From contig NW_027476339.1 of NCBI RefSeq assembly GCF_051020955.1, positions 186,001 through 250,000 of the forward strand: a stretch of 64,000 nt of DNA, in the 5' to 3' direction. The position numbers and the translations under genes were made by a program. Shown here piece after piece: positions 1 to 12,391 of the stretch. Under the pieces are notes generated by a model that worked only from the letters and a program-made list of their open reading frames with translations, did not search any database and was not told where the DNA came from. The DNA comes from Megalopta genalis (Eukaryota > Arthropoda > Insecta > Hymenoptera > Halictidae). How positions within the stretch are numbered: position 1 is the first letter of the stretch; each line of letters opens with the position of its first letter.

Positions 1-1044
1 AAGCCTTCTACTTCGCATTGATTTGATGCTAAATTATGTGTTTCGCATGCAGTTGAAGCTAAATTACGTATATCACAAGTATTTGAAACTTAATCATTCA
101 GTTCGCATGGATTTGAAGCTAAGCCTTCTACTTCGCATTGATTTGAAGTTAAATCATGTGTTACGCTTGGATTTGAAGCTCACTCGTTTGTTTCGCCTGC
201 ATTTGAAGCTTAATCATGTATATCACAAGTATTTGAAGGTAAACCATTTGTTTTGAAGCTAAATCACGTGTTTCACATGGATTTGAAGCTAAGCCTTCTA
301 CTTCGCATTGATTTGAAACTTAATCATGTGTTTCGCTTGGATTTGAAGATAATTCGTTTGTTTCGCATGCAGTTGAAACTATATCATGTATATCACAAGT
401 ATTTGAAGCTAAACCATTTGATTCGCATGTATTTGAAGCTAAGCATTCCACTTCTCATTGATTTGAAGCTAAATCACGTGTTTCGCTTGGATTTGAAGCT
501 AACTCGTTTGTTTCGCATGCAGTTGGAGCTAAATCATGTATTTCACAAGTGTCTGTATCTAAACCATCTGTTTCGCATGAATATTAAGCTAAGCCATGTG
601 TTTCGCATGAATTTGAAGCTAAATCTTGCGTTTCAAATGGATTTGATGCTAATCCTTCTACTTCGCATTGATTTGAAGCTAAATCATGTGTTTCGCATGG
701 ATTTGAAACTAACTCGTGTGTTTCGCCAGCATTTGAATCTATATCACTTATATCGCAAGTATCTGAAGCTAAATCCTTTGTTCCGCATGGATTTGAAGAT
801 AAGCATTCCACTTCGCATTGATTTGAAGCTAAATCATGTGTTTCGCATGGATTTGAAACTAACTCGTCTGTTTCGCCTGCATTTGAATCTATATCACTTA
901 TATCGCAAGTATCTGAAGCTGAACCATTTGTTTCGCATGGATTTGAAGCTAACTCATTTGTTTCGCCTGCATTTGAATCTATATCACTTATATCGCAAGC
1001 ATTTGAAGCTAAATCATTGGTTTTGCTTGGATTTGAAGCTAAAC
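1..1044. repeat. Mosaic block A, copy 1
   Basis: Positions 1-548 match 25,834-26,381 at a constant offset of 25,833, including a shared 10-base deletion near 250 (ccatttgttttgaagct). Positions 549-790 instead resemble the 1.85 kb and 29.45 kb region. About 795-1,010 return to the 26.57-26.79 kb match with the offset reduced by 60, which is two monomers. About 950-1,045 also match 30.30-30.40 kb. The block is thus a patchwork of segments found elsewhere in the array. Confidence 0.8.
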
Positions 1045-2150
1045 CATCTACATCACATTGATTTGAAGCAAAATCATGTGTTTCGCTTGGATTTGAAGCT
1101 AACTCGTATGTTTCGCATGGAGTTGAAGGTAAAACATGTATAAAACAAGTATTTCAAGCTAAACTATTCTTTTCGCATGTATTTGAAGATAATCCTACTA
1201 CTTCGGATGGATTTGAAGTTAACTCGTATGTTTCGCATGCAGTTGAAGCTAAATCACGTATATCACAAGTATTTGAAGCTAAGCCTTCTACTTCGAATGA
1301 TTTGAAGCTAAATCATGTGTTTCCCTTGGATATGAAGCTAGCTCGTTTGTTTCGCATGCAGTTGAAGCTAAATCATGTTTATCACAAGTTTCTGAATCTA
1401 AACCATTTGTTTCGCTTGGATTTGAAGCTGTGCCTTCTACGTCGAACTGATTTGAAGCTAAATCATGTGTTTCGCATGAATTTGCAGATAACTCGATCGT
1501 TCGTCTGCATTTGAAGTTATTTCATTCACTTGAATCTATATCACTTATATTCGCAAGTATTTGAAGCCAAATAATTCGTTTCGCATGGATTTGAAGCTAA
1601 GCCTTCTAATTCGCATTGATTTGAAGCTAAATCATGTGTTTCGCATGGATTTGAAGATAACTCGTCTGTTTCGCATGCAGTTGAAGCTAAATTACTTATA
1701 TTCGCAAGCACTGAAGCCAAATCATTCGGTTCGCATGGATTTGAAGCTAAGCCTCCTCCTTCGCATTAATATGATGCTATATCATGTGTTCCGCTTGTAT
1801 TTGTAGCTAACTCGTTTGTTTCTCATGCAGTTGAAGCTAAATCATGTTTATCACAAGTGTCTGTATCTAAACCATCTGTTTCGCATGAATATTAAACAAA
1901 GCCATGTGTTTCGCATGAATTTGAAGCTAAACCATGCGTTTCGCATGGATTTGATGCTAATCCTTCTACTTCGCATTGATTTGAAGGTAAATCGTGTGAT
2001 TCGCATGGATTTGAAGATAACTCGATTGTTTGACATGCAGTTGAATCTATATCACTTATATTCGCAAGTATTTGAAGCCAAATAATTCGTTTCGCATGGA
2101 TTTGAAGCTAAGCCTTCTAATTCGCATTGGTTTGAAGTTAAATCATGTGT
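1045..2150. repeat. Block B, copy 1 (copy at 28.64-29.74 kb)
   Basis: It matches 28,638-29,743 at a constant offset of about 27,593. Diagnostic shared features are the unusual monomer containing aacatgtataaaacaagt, the variant cctcctccttcgcattaat or its shortened form, and the motif gtttgacatgcag. The section 1,680-2,100 also occurs a third time at about 35,424-35,844. Part of it (about 1,310-1,690) is repeated locally at 2,920-3,300 with an offset of 1,610. Confidence 0.83.
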
Positions 2151-3224
2151 TTCGCATGGATTTGAAGATAACTCGTCTGTTTCGCATGCAGTTGAAGCTA
2201 TATTACTTATATTCGCAAGCATTTGATGCCGAATCATTCGGTTCGCAAGGATTTGAAGCTAAGCCTTCTACTTCGCATTGATTTGATGCTAAATTATGTG
2301 TTTCGCATGGATCTGAAGCTAAATTATGTGTTTCGATTGGATTTGACGCTAACTCGTTCGTTTCGCTTGCATTTGAAGCTAAATCATGCACATCACAAGT
2401 ATTTGAAGCTAAACCATTTGATTCGCATGGTTTTCAAAATAAGCCTTCTACTTCGCATTGATTTTAATCTAAATCATCTGTTTCGGATGGATTTAAAGCT
2501 ATCTCGTTTGTTTCGCATGCAGTTGAAGATAAATTATGTATATCACAAGTATTTGAAGCTAATCCATTTGTTTCGCGTGGATACGAAGATCAGCCTTCTA
2601 CTTCGCATTGATTTGAAGTTAAATCATATGTTTCGCATGGATTTGAAGCCAATCGTTTGTATCGCATGCAGTTGAAGCTAATTCATGTATATCACAAGTA
2701 TTTGAAGCTAAACCATTTGATTCGCATGGATTTGATGCTATGCCATCTACTTCGCTTTTATTTGAAACTGAATCATGTGTTTCTCTTGAATTTGAAGCTA
2801 ACACGTTCGTTTCACATGCAGTTGAAGCTAAATCATGTATGTCACAAGTATTTGAAGCTGAACCATTTGTTTCGCACGAATAGCAGGCTAATCCATGTGT
2901 TTGGAATGAATTTGAAGCTAAATCATGTGTTTCTCTTGGATATGAAGCTAACTCGTTTGTTTCGCATGCAGTTGAAGCTAAATCATGTTTATCACAAGTT
3001 TCTGAATATAAACCATTTGTTTCGCTTGGATTTGAAGCTGTGCCTTCTACGTCGAACTGATTTGAAGCTAAATCATGTGTTTCGCATGAATTTGAAGATA
3101 ACTCGATCGTTCGTCTGCATTTGAAGTTATTTCATTCACTTGAATCTATATCACTTATATTCGCAAGTATTTGAAGCCAAATAATTAGTTTCGCATGGAT
3201 TTGAAGCTAAGCCTTCTAATTCGC
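2151..3224. repeat. Mixed pentamer region with a local copy of 1.31-1.69 kb
   Basis: Ordinary a-e monomers run to about 2.9 kb. From about 2,920 the sequence repeats 1,310-1,690 at an offset of 1,610, with a few substitutions, through the monomer that contains gtcgaactgatttgaag. No gene or non-repeat sequence is seen. Confidence 0.75.
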
Positions 3225-6075
3225 ATTGATTTGAAGCTAAATCATGTGTTTCGCATGAATTTAAATATTTTTCTCGTTCGTTCGTCTGCATTTGAAGTTA
3301 TTTCATTTATATCGCAAGTATTTGAATCTAAATCATGTGTTTCGCATGAATTTGAAGCTAACTGTTTGTTCCGCCTGCATTTGAAGCTATATGACTTATA
3401 TCGCAAGTATTTGAAGCTAAATCATTCGTTTTGCATGGATTTGAAGCTAAACCTTCTACATCACATTGATTTGAAGCAAACTCATGTGTTTCGCTTGGAT
3501 TTGAAGCTAACTCGTATGTTTCGCATGGAGTTGAAGGTAAAACATGTATAAAACAAGTATTTCAAGCTAAACTATTCTTTTCGCATGGATTTGAAGCTAA
3601 GCCTTCTACTTCGAATTGATTTGAAGCTAAATCATGTGTTTCGCTCGGATTTGAAGCTGAGCCTTCTACTTCGCATGATATGAAGCTAAATCAAATGTTC
3701 CGCATGGATTTGAAGCTAACTCGTTGTTTCGCATGGATTTGAAGCTAAGCCTTCAACTTCGCATTGATTTGAAGCTAAATCATGTGTTTCGTATGAATTT
3801 GAATCGAACTGTTTGATTCGCATGCATTTGAAGCTATATCACTTATATCGCAAGTATTTGAAGCTAAATCATTTGTTTCGCATGGATTTGAAGCTAACTC
3901 GTTTGTTTCGCATGGATTTGAAGCTAAGCCTTCAACTTCGCATTGATTTGAAGCTAAATCATGTGTTTCGTATGAATTTGAATCGAACTGTTTGATTCGC
4001 ATGCATTTGAAGCTATATCACTTATATCGCAAGTATTTGAAGCTAAATCATTTGTTTCGCATGGATTTGAAGGTAAACCTTTAACTTCGCATTGATTTGA
4101 AGCTAAATCATGTGTTTCGCATGAATTTGAAGATAACTCGTTCGTTTGGTCTGCATTTGAAGCTATTTCATTTATATCGCAAGTATTTGAATCTAAATCA
4201 TGTGTTTCGCTCGGATTTGAAGATAAACCTTCTACTTCGCATGATTTGAAGCTATATCATGTTTATCACAATTATCTGAATCTATACCATTTGTTTCGCT
4301 CGGATTTGAAGCTAAGCCTTCTACGCCGCACTGATTTGAAGCTAAATCATGTGTTTCGCATTAATTTGAAGATAAATCTTTTGTTCGTCTGCATTTGAAG
4401 TTATTTCATTTATATCGCAAGTATTTGAATCTAAATCATGTGTTTCGCATGAATTTGAAGCTAACTGTTTGTTCCGCCTGCACTTGAAGCTATATCACTT
4501 ATATCGCAAGTATTTGAAGCTAAATCATTTGTTTCGCATGTATTTGAAGCTAAGCCTTTAACTTCGCATTGATTTGAAGCTAAATCATGTGTTTCGCATG
4601 AATTTGAAGATATCTCGTTCGTTTGGTCTGCATTTGAAGCTATTTCATTTATATCGCAAGTATTTGAATCTAAATCATGTGTTTCGCTCGGATTTGAAGC
4701 TAAGCCTTCTACTTCGCATGATTTGAAGCTAAATCATGTTTATCACAAGTATCTGCATCCACACCAATTGTTTCGCATTGTTTTGAAGCTAAGCCTACTA
4801 CTTCGCATTGATTTGAAGTTAAATCATGTGTTTCTCTTGGATCTGATGCCATCTCGCTTGATTCGCATGCAGTTGAAGCTAAATCATGTTTATCACAAGT
4901 ATTTGAACATAAACCATTTGTTTTGCATGGATTTGAAGTTAAGCATTCTACGTCGCACTGATTTGAAGCTAAATCATGTGTTTCTCATGGATTTGGAGCT
5001 AACTCGTTTATGTCACCTGCATTTGAAGCTATATCACTTATATCGCAAGTATCTGAAGGTAAATCAATTGTTTCTCAAGGATTTGAAGCTAAACCATCTA
5101 CATGGCATTGATGTGAAGCTAAATCAATTGTATCGCTTGGATTTGACGCTAACTCGTTTGATTCGAATGCAGTTGAAGCCAAATCATGTTTATCACAAGC
5201 ATTTGAAGCTAAACCATTTGTTTCGCATTGATTTGAAGCTAAGCCTACTACTTCGCATTGATTTGAAGTTAAATCATGTGTATCTCTTGGATTTGAAGCT
5301 AACTCGTTTGATTCGCATGCAGTTGAAGCTAAATCATGTTTATCACAAGTATCTGAATCCAAACCATTTGTTTCGCATTGATTTGAAGCTAAGCCTAATA
5401 CTTCGCATTGATTTGAATCTAAATCATGTGTTTCGCATGGATTTGAAGCTAACTCGTTTGTTTCGCCTGCATTTAAAGCTATTTTATATAATCCGCAGGT
5501 ATTTGAAGGTAAATCATTTGTTTCGCATGGATTTGAAGCTAAGCCTTCTACTTCGCATTGATTTGAAGCTAAATCATGTGTTTCGCATGGATTTAAAGCT
5601 AACTCGTTTGTTTCGCCTGCATTTGAAGCTATTTCATTTAAACCGCAAGTATTTGAAGGAAAATCATTTTCTTCGCCTGGATTTGAAGATAAGCCATCTA
5701 CTTCGCATTGATTTGAAGCTAAATCATGTGTTTCGCTTGTATTTGATACTAACTCGATTGCAACGCATGCAGTTGAAGCTAAATTATGTATATCACAAGT
5801 ATTTGAAGCAAAACCATTTGTTTCGCATGGATTTGAAGATAAGCCTCCTACATCGCATTGATTTGAGCTAAATCATGTATTTCGCTTGTATTTGAAGCTA
5901 ACTCGCTTGCTTCGCATTCAGTTGAAGCTTAATTATGAATGTCACAAGTATTTGAAGCTAAACCATTCGTTTCGCATGGATTTGAAGCTAAGGCATCTAC
6001 TTCTCATTGATTTGATGCTACATTATGTGTTTCGCATGGATTTGAAGCTAAATTATGTGTTTCGCTTGGATTTGA
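3225..6075. repeat. Block C, copy 1 (2.85 kb)
   Basis: This block is repeated at 7,140-9,812. The offset is about 3,915 on the left and exactly 3,737 from 4,723 on. The change is largely explained by the extra 179-bp tandem duplication at 3.74-4.07 kb, which is absent from copy 2. The block is rich in one-base-deleted monomers (aactgtttgttcc, cgcatgatttgaag, ttgatttgagct) that break any continuous reading frame. Both copies share the same deletions, so these predate the duplication. Confidence 0.88.
3741..4068. repeat. 179-bp local tandem duplication (six monomers)
   Basis: Six monomers at 3,741-3,919 are followed directly by a second copy, in which five monomers (3,920-4,068) are recognisable before divergence. 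The 179-bp rather than 180-bp period comes from one 29-base monomer that has lost a base in its aactg part. The corresponding place in block C copy 2, near 7.65-7.8 kb, has a single copy, so the event followed the block duplication or was lost from copy 2. Confidence 0.86.
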
Positions 6076-6129
6076 AGCTAACTCGTATGTTTCGCATGGA
6101 GTTGAAGGTAAAACATGTATAAAACAAGT

Positions 6130-7139
6130 ATTTCAAGCTAAACTATTCTTTTCGCATGGATTTGTAGCTAAGCCTTCTACGCCGCACTGATTTGAAGCTA
6201 AATCATGTGTTTCGCATTAATTTGAAGATAACTCGTTCGTTCGTCTGCATTTGAAGTTATTTCATTTATATCGCAAATATTTGAATCTAAATCATGTGTT
6301 TCGCTCGGATTTGAAGCTAAGCCTTCTATTTCGCATGATTTGAATCTAAATCATATGTTCCGCATGGATTTGAAGCTGACTCGTTTGTTTCGCATGGAGT
6401 TGAAGCTAAGCCTTTAACGTCGCATTGATTTGAAGCTAAATCATGTGTTTCGCATGAATTTGAAGATAACTCGTTCGTTTGGTCTGCATTTGAAGCTATT
6501 TCATTTATATCGCAAGTATTTGAATCTAAATCATGTGTTTCGCTCGGATTTGACGATAAACCTTCTACTTCGCATGATTTGAAGCTAAATTATGTTTATC
6601 ACTATTATCTGAATCTATACCATTTGTTTCGCTTGGATTTGAAGCTAAGCCTTCTACGTCGCACTGATTTGAAGCTAAATCATGTGTTTCGCATGAATTT
6701 GAAGATAACTCGTTCGTTTGGTCTGCATTTGAAGCTATTTCATTTATATCGCAAGTATTTGAATCTAAATCATGTGTTTCGCTCGGATTTGACGATAAAC
6801 CTTCTACTTCGCATGATTTGAAGCTAAATTATGTTTATCACTATTATCTGAATCTATACCATTTGTTTCGCTTGGATTTGAAGCTAAGCCTTCTACGTCG
6901 CACTGATTTGAAGCTAAATCATGTGTTTCGCATTAATTTGAAGATAACTCGTTCGTTCGTCTGCATTTGAAGTTATTTCATTTATATCGCAAGTATTTGA
7001 ATCTAAATCATATGTTTCGCATGAATTTGAAGCTAACTGTTTGTTCCGCCTGCATTTGAAGATATCTCACTTATATCGCAAGTATTTGAAGCTAGATCAT
7101 TTGTTTCGCATGGATTTGAAGCTAAGCCTCTAACTTCGC
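6130..7139. repeat. Block D, copy 1 (further copies at 17.8 and 26.8 kb)
   Basis: The sequence around 6,399-7,139 recurs from about 17,759 (offset 11,360 rising to 11,539) and from about 26.80 kb (offset about 20,643 rising to 20,823). Each change of offset is about 180 bp, which is six monomers gained or lost. Characteristic monomers contain tcgttcgtttggtctgc and gaatctataccatttg. In this copy the segment starting near 6.4 kb is itself partly repeated near 6.66 kb, which produces the extra length. Confidence 0.82.
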
Positions 7140-9812
7140 ATTGATTTGAAGCTAAATCATGTGTTTCGCATGAATTTAAATATTTTTCTCGTTCGTTCGT
7201 CTGCATTTGAAGTTATTTCATTTATATCGCAAGTATTTGAATCTAAATCATGTGTTTCGCATGAATTTCAAGCTAACTGTTTGTTCCGCCTGCATTTGAA
7301 GCTATATGACTTATATCGCAAGTATTTGAAGCTAAATCATTCGTTTTGCATGGATTTGAAGCTAAACCTTCTACATCACATTGATTTGAAGCAAACTCAT
7401 GTGTTTCGCTTGGATTTGAAGCTAACTCGTATGTTTCGCATGGAGTTGAAGGTAAAACATGTATAAAACAAGTATTTCAAGCTAAACTATTCTTTTCGCA
7501 TGGATTTGAAGCTAAGCCTTCTACTTCGAATTGATTTGAAGCTAAATCATGTGTTTCGCTCGGATTTGAAGCTGAGCCTTCTACTTCGCATGATTTGAAG
7601 CTAAATCAAATGTTCCGCATGGATTTGAAGCTAACTCGTTTGTTTCGCATGGATTTGAAGCTAAGCCTTCAACTTCGCATTGATTTGAAGCTAAATCATG
7701 TGTTTCGTATGAATTTGAATCGAACTGTTTGATTCGCATGCATTTGAAGCTATATCACTTATATCGCAAGTATTTGAAGCTAAATCATTTGTTTCGCATG
7801 GATTTGAAGGTAAACCTTTAACTTCGCATTGATTTGAAGCTAAATCATGTGTTTCGCATGAATTTGAAGATAACTCGTTCGTTTGGTCTGCATTTGAAGC
7901 TATTTCATTTATATCGCAAGTATTTGAATCTAAATCATGTGTTTCGCTCGGATTTGAAGATAAACCTTCTACTTCGCATGATTTGAAGCTAAATCATGTT
8001 TATCACAATTATCTGAATCTATACCATTTGTTTCGCTTGGATTTGAAGCTAAGCCTTCTACGCCGCACTGATTTGAAGCTAAATCATGTGTTTCGCATTA
8101 ATTTGAAGATAAATCTTTTGTTCGTCTGCATTTGAAGTTATTTCATTTATATCGCAAGTATTTGAATCTAAATCATGTGTTTCGCATGAATTTGAAGCTA
8201 ACTGTTTGTTCCGCCTGCACTTGAAGCTATATCACTTATATCGCAAGTATTTGAAGCTAAATCATTTGTTTCGCATGTATTTGAAGCTAAGCCTTTAACT
8301 TCGCATTGATTTGAAGCTAAATCATGTGTTTCGCATGAATTTGAAGATATCTCGTTCATTTGGTCTGCATTTGAAGCTATTTCATTTATATCGCAAGTAT
8401 TTGAATCTAAATCATGTGTTTCGCTCGGATTTGAAGCTAAGCCTTCTACTTCGCATGATTTGAAGCTAAATCATGTTTATCACAAGTATCTGCATCCACA
8501 CCAATTGTTTCGCATTGTTTTGAAGCTAAGCCTACTACTTCGCATTGATTTGAAGTTAAATCATGTGTTTCTCTTGGATCTGATGCCAACTCGCTTGATT
8601 CGCATGCAGTTGAAGCTAAATCATGTTTATCACAAGTATTTGAACATAAACCATTTGTTTTGCATGGATTTGAAGTTAAGCATTCTACGTCGCACTGATT
8701 TGAAGCTAAATCATGTGTTTCTCATGGATTTGGAGCTAACTCGTTTATGTCACCTGCATTTGAAGCTATATCACTTATATCGCAAGTATCTGAACCTAAA
8801 TCAATTGTTTCTCAAGGATTTGAAGCTAAACCATCTACATGGCATTGATGTGAAGCTAAATCAATTGTATCGCTTGGATTTGACGCTAACTCGTTTGATT
8901 CGAATGCAGTTGAAGCCAAATCATGTTTATCACAAGCATTTGAAGCTAAACCATTTGTTTCGCATTGATTTGAAGCTAAGCCTACTACTTCACATTGATT
9001 TGAAGTTAAATCATGTGTATCTCTTGGATTTGAAGCTAACTCGTTTGATTCGCATGCAGTTGAAGCTAAATCATGTTTATCACAAGTATCTGAATCCAAA
9101 CCATTTGTTTCGCATTGATTTGAAGCTAAGCCTAATACTTCGCATTGATTTGAATCTAAATCATGTGTTTCGCATGGATTTGAAGCTAACTCGTTTGTTT
9201 CGCCTGCATTTAAAGCTATTTTATATAAACCGCAGGTATTTGAAGGTAAATCATTTGTTTCGCATGGATTTGAAGCTAAGCCTTCTACTTCGCATTGATT
9301 TGAAGCTAAATCATGTGTTTCGCATGGATTTAAAGCTAACTCGTTTGTTTCGCCTGCATTTGAAGCTATTTCATTTAAACCGCAAGTATTTGAAGGAAAA
9401 TCATTTTCTTCGCCTGGATTTGAAGATAAGCCATCTACTTCGCATTGATTTGAAGCTAAATCATGTGTTTCGCTTGTATTTGATACTAACTCGATTGCAA
9501 CGCATGCAGTTGAAGCTAAATTATGTATATCACAAGTATTTGAAGCAAAACCATTTGTTTCGCATGGATTTGAAGATAAGCCTCCTACATCGCATTGATT
9601 TGAGCTAAATCATGTATTTCGCTTGTATTTGAAGCTAACTCGCTTGCTTCGCATTCAGTTGAAGCTTAATTATGAATGTCACAAGTATTTGAAGCTAAAC
9701 CATTCGTTTCGCATGGATTTGAAGCTAAGGCATCTACTTCTCATTGATTTGATGCTACATTATGTGTTTCGCATGGATTTGAAGCTAAATTATGTGTTTC
9801 GATTGGATTTGA
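7140..9812. repeat. Block C, copy 2 (2.67 kb)
   Basis: This is the second copy of 3,225-6,075. From 8,460 to 9,812 it matches 4,723-6,075 at exactly 3,737 with only scattered substitutions; for example 5,067-5,076 reads gaaggtaaat while its counterpart reads gaacctaaat. It lacks the 179-bp duplication of copy 1. At the right end class c in this copy (gcatgcagtt) differs from copy 1 (gcatggagtt), which marks the end of homology. Confidence 0.88.
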
Positions 9813-10100
9813 AGCTAACTCGTTTGTTTCGCATGCAGTTGAAGCTCAGTCTTGTATATCACTAGTATTTGAAACTTATTCATTCAGTCCGCATGGATTT
9901 GAAGCTAAGCCTTCTACTTCGCATTGATTTGAAGCTAAACCATGTGTTTCGCATGGATTTGAAGCTAACTCATTTGTTTCGTCTGCATTTGAAACTATAT
10001 CACTTATATCGCAAGTATCTGAAGTTGAACCATTTGTTTCGCATGGATTTGATGCTACATCATGTGTTTCCCTTGGATTTGCAGCTAACTCGTTGTTTGG
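9813..10100. repeat. Short linking stretch of ordinary monomers
   Basis: About ten a-e monomers lie between the end of block C copy 2 and the start of block E. I see no larger copy of this stretch and nothing other than repeat units. Confidence 0.7.
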
Positions 10101-12391
10101 TATGCAGTTGAAGCTAAATCATGTATATCACAAGTATTGGAAGCTAAACAATTTGTTTCGCATGTATTTGTAGATAAGCCTTCTACTTCGTATTGATTTG
10201 ACGTTAAATCACGTGTTTCGCTTGGATTTGAAGCTAACTCGTTTGTTTCGCATGCAGTTGAAGCTAAATCATGTATATCGCAAGTATTTGAAGCTAAACC
10301 ATTAGTTTCGCATGGATTTGAAGATAAGCCTTATACTTCGCATTGATTTGAAGCTAAATCATGTATTTCGTGTGGATTTGAAGCTAACTCGTTTGTTTCT
10401 CCTGCATTTGAAGCAAAATCATGTATATCACACATATTTGAAGCTAATACAATGGTTTCGCATGGATTCGATGATCAGCCTTCTATTTCGCATAGATTTG
10501 AAGCTAAATCGTGTGTTTCGTATGGATTTGAAGCTAACTCGTTTGTTTCGCATGCAGTTGAAGCTAAGTCATGAATATCACAAGTATTTGAAACTATACC
10601 ATTTGATTCGCATGGACTTGAAGCTATGCCTTCTACTTCGCATTGATTTGAAGCTAAACCATTTGTTTCGCATGGATTCGAAGATAAGCCTTCTACTTCG
10701 CATTGATTTCAAAGTAAATCATGTGTTTCGCTTGAACTTGAAGTTAACATGTTTGTTTCACAAGCAGTTGATGCTAAATCATGTATATCACAATTATTTG
10801 AAGCTGAACCATTTGTTTCGAATGAATATTCTGCTAAACCATGTGTTTCGAATAAATTTGAAGCTAAATCATGAGTTTCGCATGGATTTGAAGCTAACTC
10901 GTTAGTTTTGCATGCTGTTGAAGCTAAATCATGTATATCACAAGTATTTGAAGCTAAAGCAATTGTTTCGCATGGATTTGAAGATAAGCCTTCTACTTTG
11001 CATTGATTTGAAGCAAAATCAAGTGTTTCGCTTGTATTTGAAGCTAACTCGTTTGTTTCGCACGCAGTTGAAACTAAATCATGTATATCACAAGAATTTG
11101 AAGCTAAACCATTTGTTTCGCAAGAATTTGAAGCTAAGCCTTCTACTTCGCATTGATTTGAAGTTAAATCATGTGTTTCGCTTGGATTTGAAGCTCACTC
11201 GTATGTTTCTCCTGCATTTGAAGCTATATCACTTATATTCGCAAGTATTTAAAGCTAAACCATACGTTTCGCATGGATTTGAAGCTAAGCCTTCTACTTC
11301 GCTTTGATTTGAAGGTCAATCATGTGATTCGCATGGATTTGAAGCTAACTTAATTGTTTCACCTGCATATGAAGCTATATCACTTATATTCGCAAGTATT
11401 TGTAGTTAAACCATTCGTTTCGCATGGATTTGAAGCTAAGCCTTCTGCTTCGCATTGATTTGAAGCTAAATCATGTGGTTCGCATGGATTTGAAGCTAAC
11501 TCGTTCGTTTCACCTGCATTTGAATCTGAATCATGTATATCACAAATATTTGAAGCTGAACCATTTGTTTCGCATGCATTTGTAACTAAGCCTACTACTT
11601 CGCATTGATTTGAAGCTGAATCATGTGTTTCGCTTGAATTTGAAGCGAACATGTTTGTTTCACATGCAGTTGAAGCTAAATCATGTATATCACAAGTATT
11701 TGCAGCTGATCCATTTGCTACGTATGAATATTAAGCTAAGCCATGTGTTACGAATGAATTTGAAGCTAAATCATGTATTTCGCCTGTATTTGATGCTAAA
11801 TCATGTATATCACAAGTATTTGACGCTAAACCATTTGTTTCGCATGGATTCGAAGATAAGCCTTCTACTTCGTATTGATTTGAAGCGATATCATGTGTAT
11901 CGCTTGGATTTGAAGCTAAACCTTCTATATCGCATTGATTTGAAGTTAAATCATGTGTTTCGCTTGGATTTGAAGCCAACACGTTTGTTTCGTCTGCATT
12001 TGAAGCTATATCACTTATATCGCAAGTGTTTGAAGCTAAATCATTTGTTTCGCATGGATTTGAAGCTAAACCTTCTACATCGCATTGATTTGAGCTAAAT
12101 CATGTCTCTCGCTTGCATTTGAAGCTAACTCGCTTGCTTCGCATGCAGTGGAAGCTAAATTATGTATATCACAAGTATTTGAAGCTAAACCATTTGCTTC
12201 GCATGATTATTAAGCTAAATCACGTGTTTCGCACGGATTTGAAACTAACTCGGTTGTTTCGCCTGGATTTGAATCTAAATCATGTATATCACAAATATTT
12301 GAAGCTGAACCATTTGTTTCGCATGCATTTGTAACTAAGCCTTCTACTTCGCAATGATTTGAAGCTGAATCATGTGTTTCGCTTGAATTTG
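10101..12391. repeat. Block E, copy 1 (copy at 47.96-49.89 kb)
   Basis: It matches 47,957-49,887. The offset is 37,856 on the left and 37,496 from about 11,380 on, so copy 2 lacks 360 bp, exactly 12 monomers. Shared marks are the monomer variants aagtattggaagctaaac, aatgaatattctgctaaacc and cgcatgattattaagc. The right end lies inside the 749-bp tandem array, so only one 749-bp unit is present in the distant copy. Confidence 0.9.

Noticed and set aside
1120..1170. Odd sequence aacatgtataaaacaagt as an inserted element
   Set aside because: It aligns to a class d monomer with substitutions, is present in all copies of its block, and has no terminal repeats or target-site duplication.
3260..3300. 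AT-rich stretch (aatttaaatatttttctcg) as a promoter or origin
   Set aside because: It is a diverged monomer copied with its block at 7.18, 18.71 and 28.00 kb, with repeat in phase on both sides; no other promoter or origin element is nearby.
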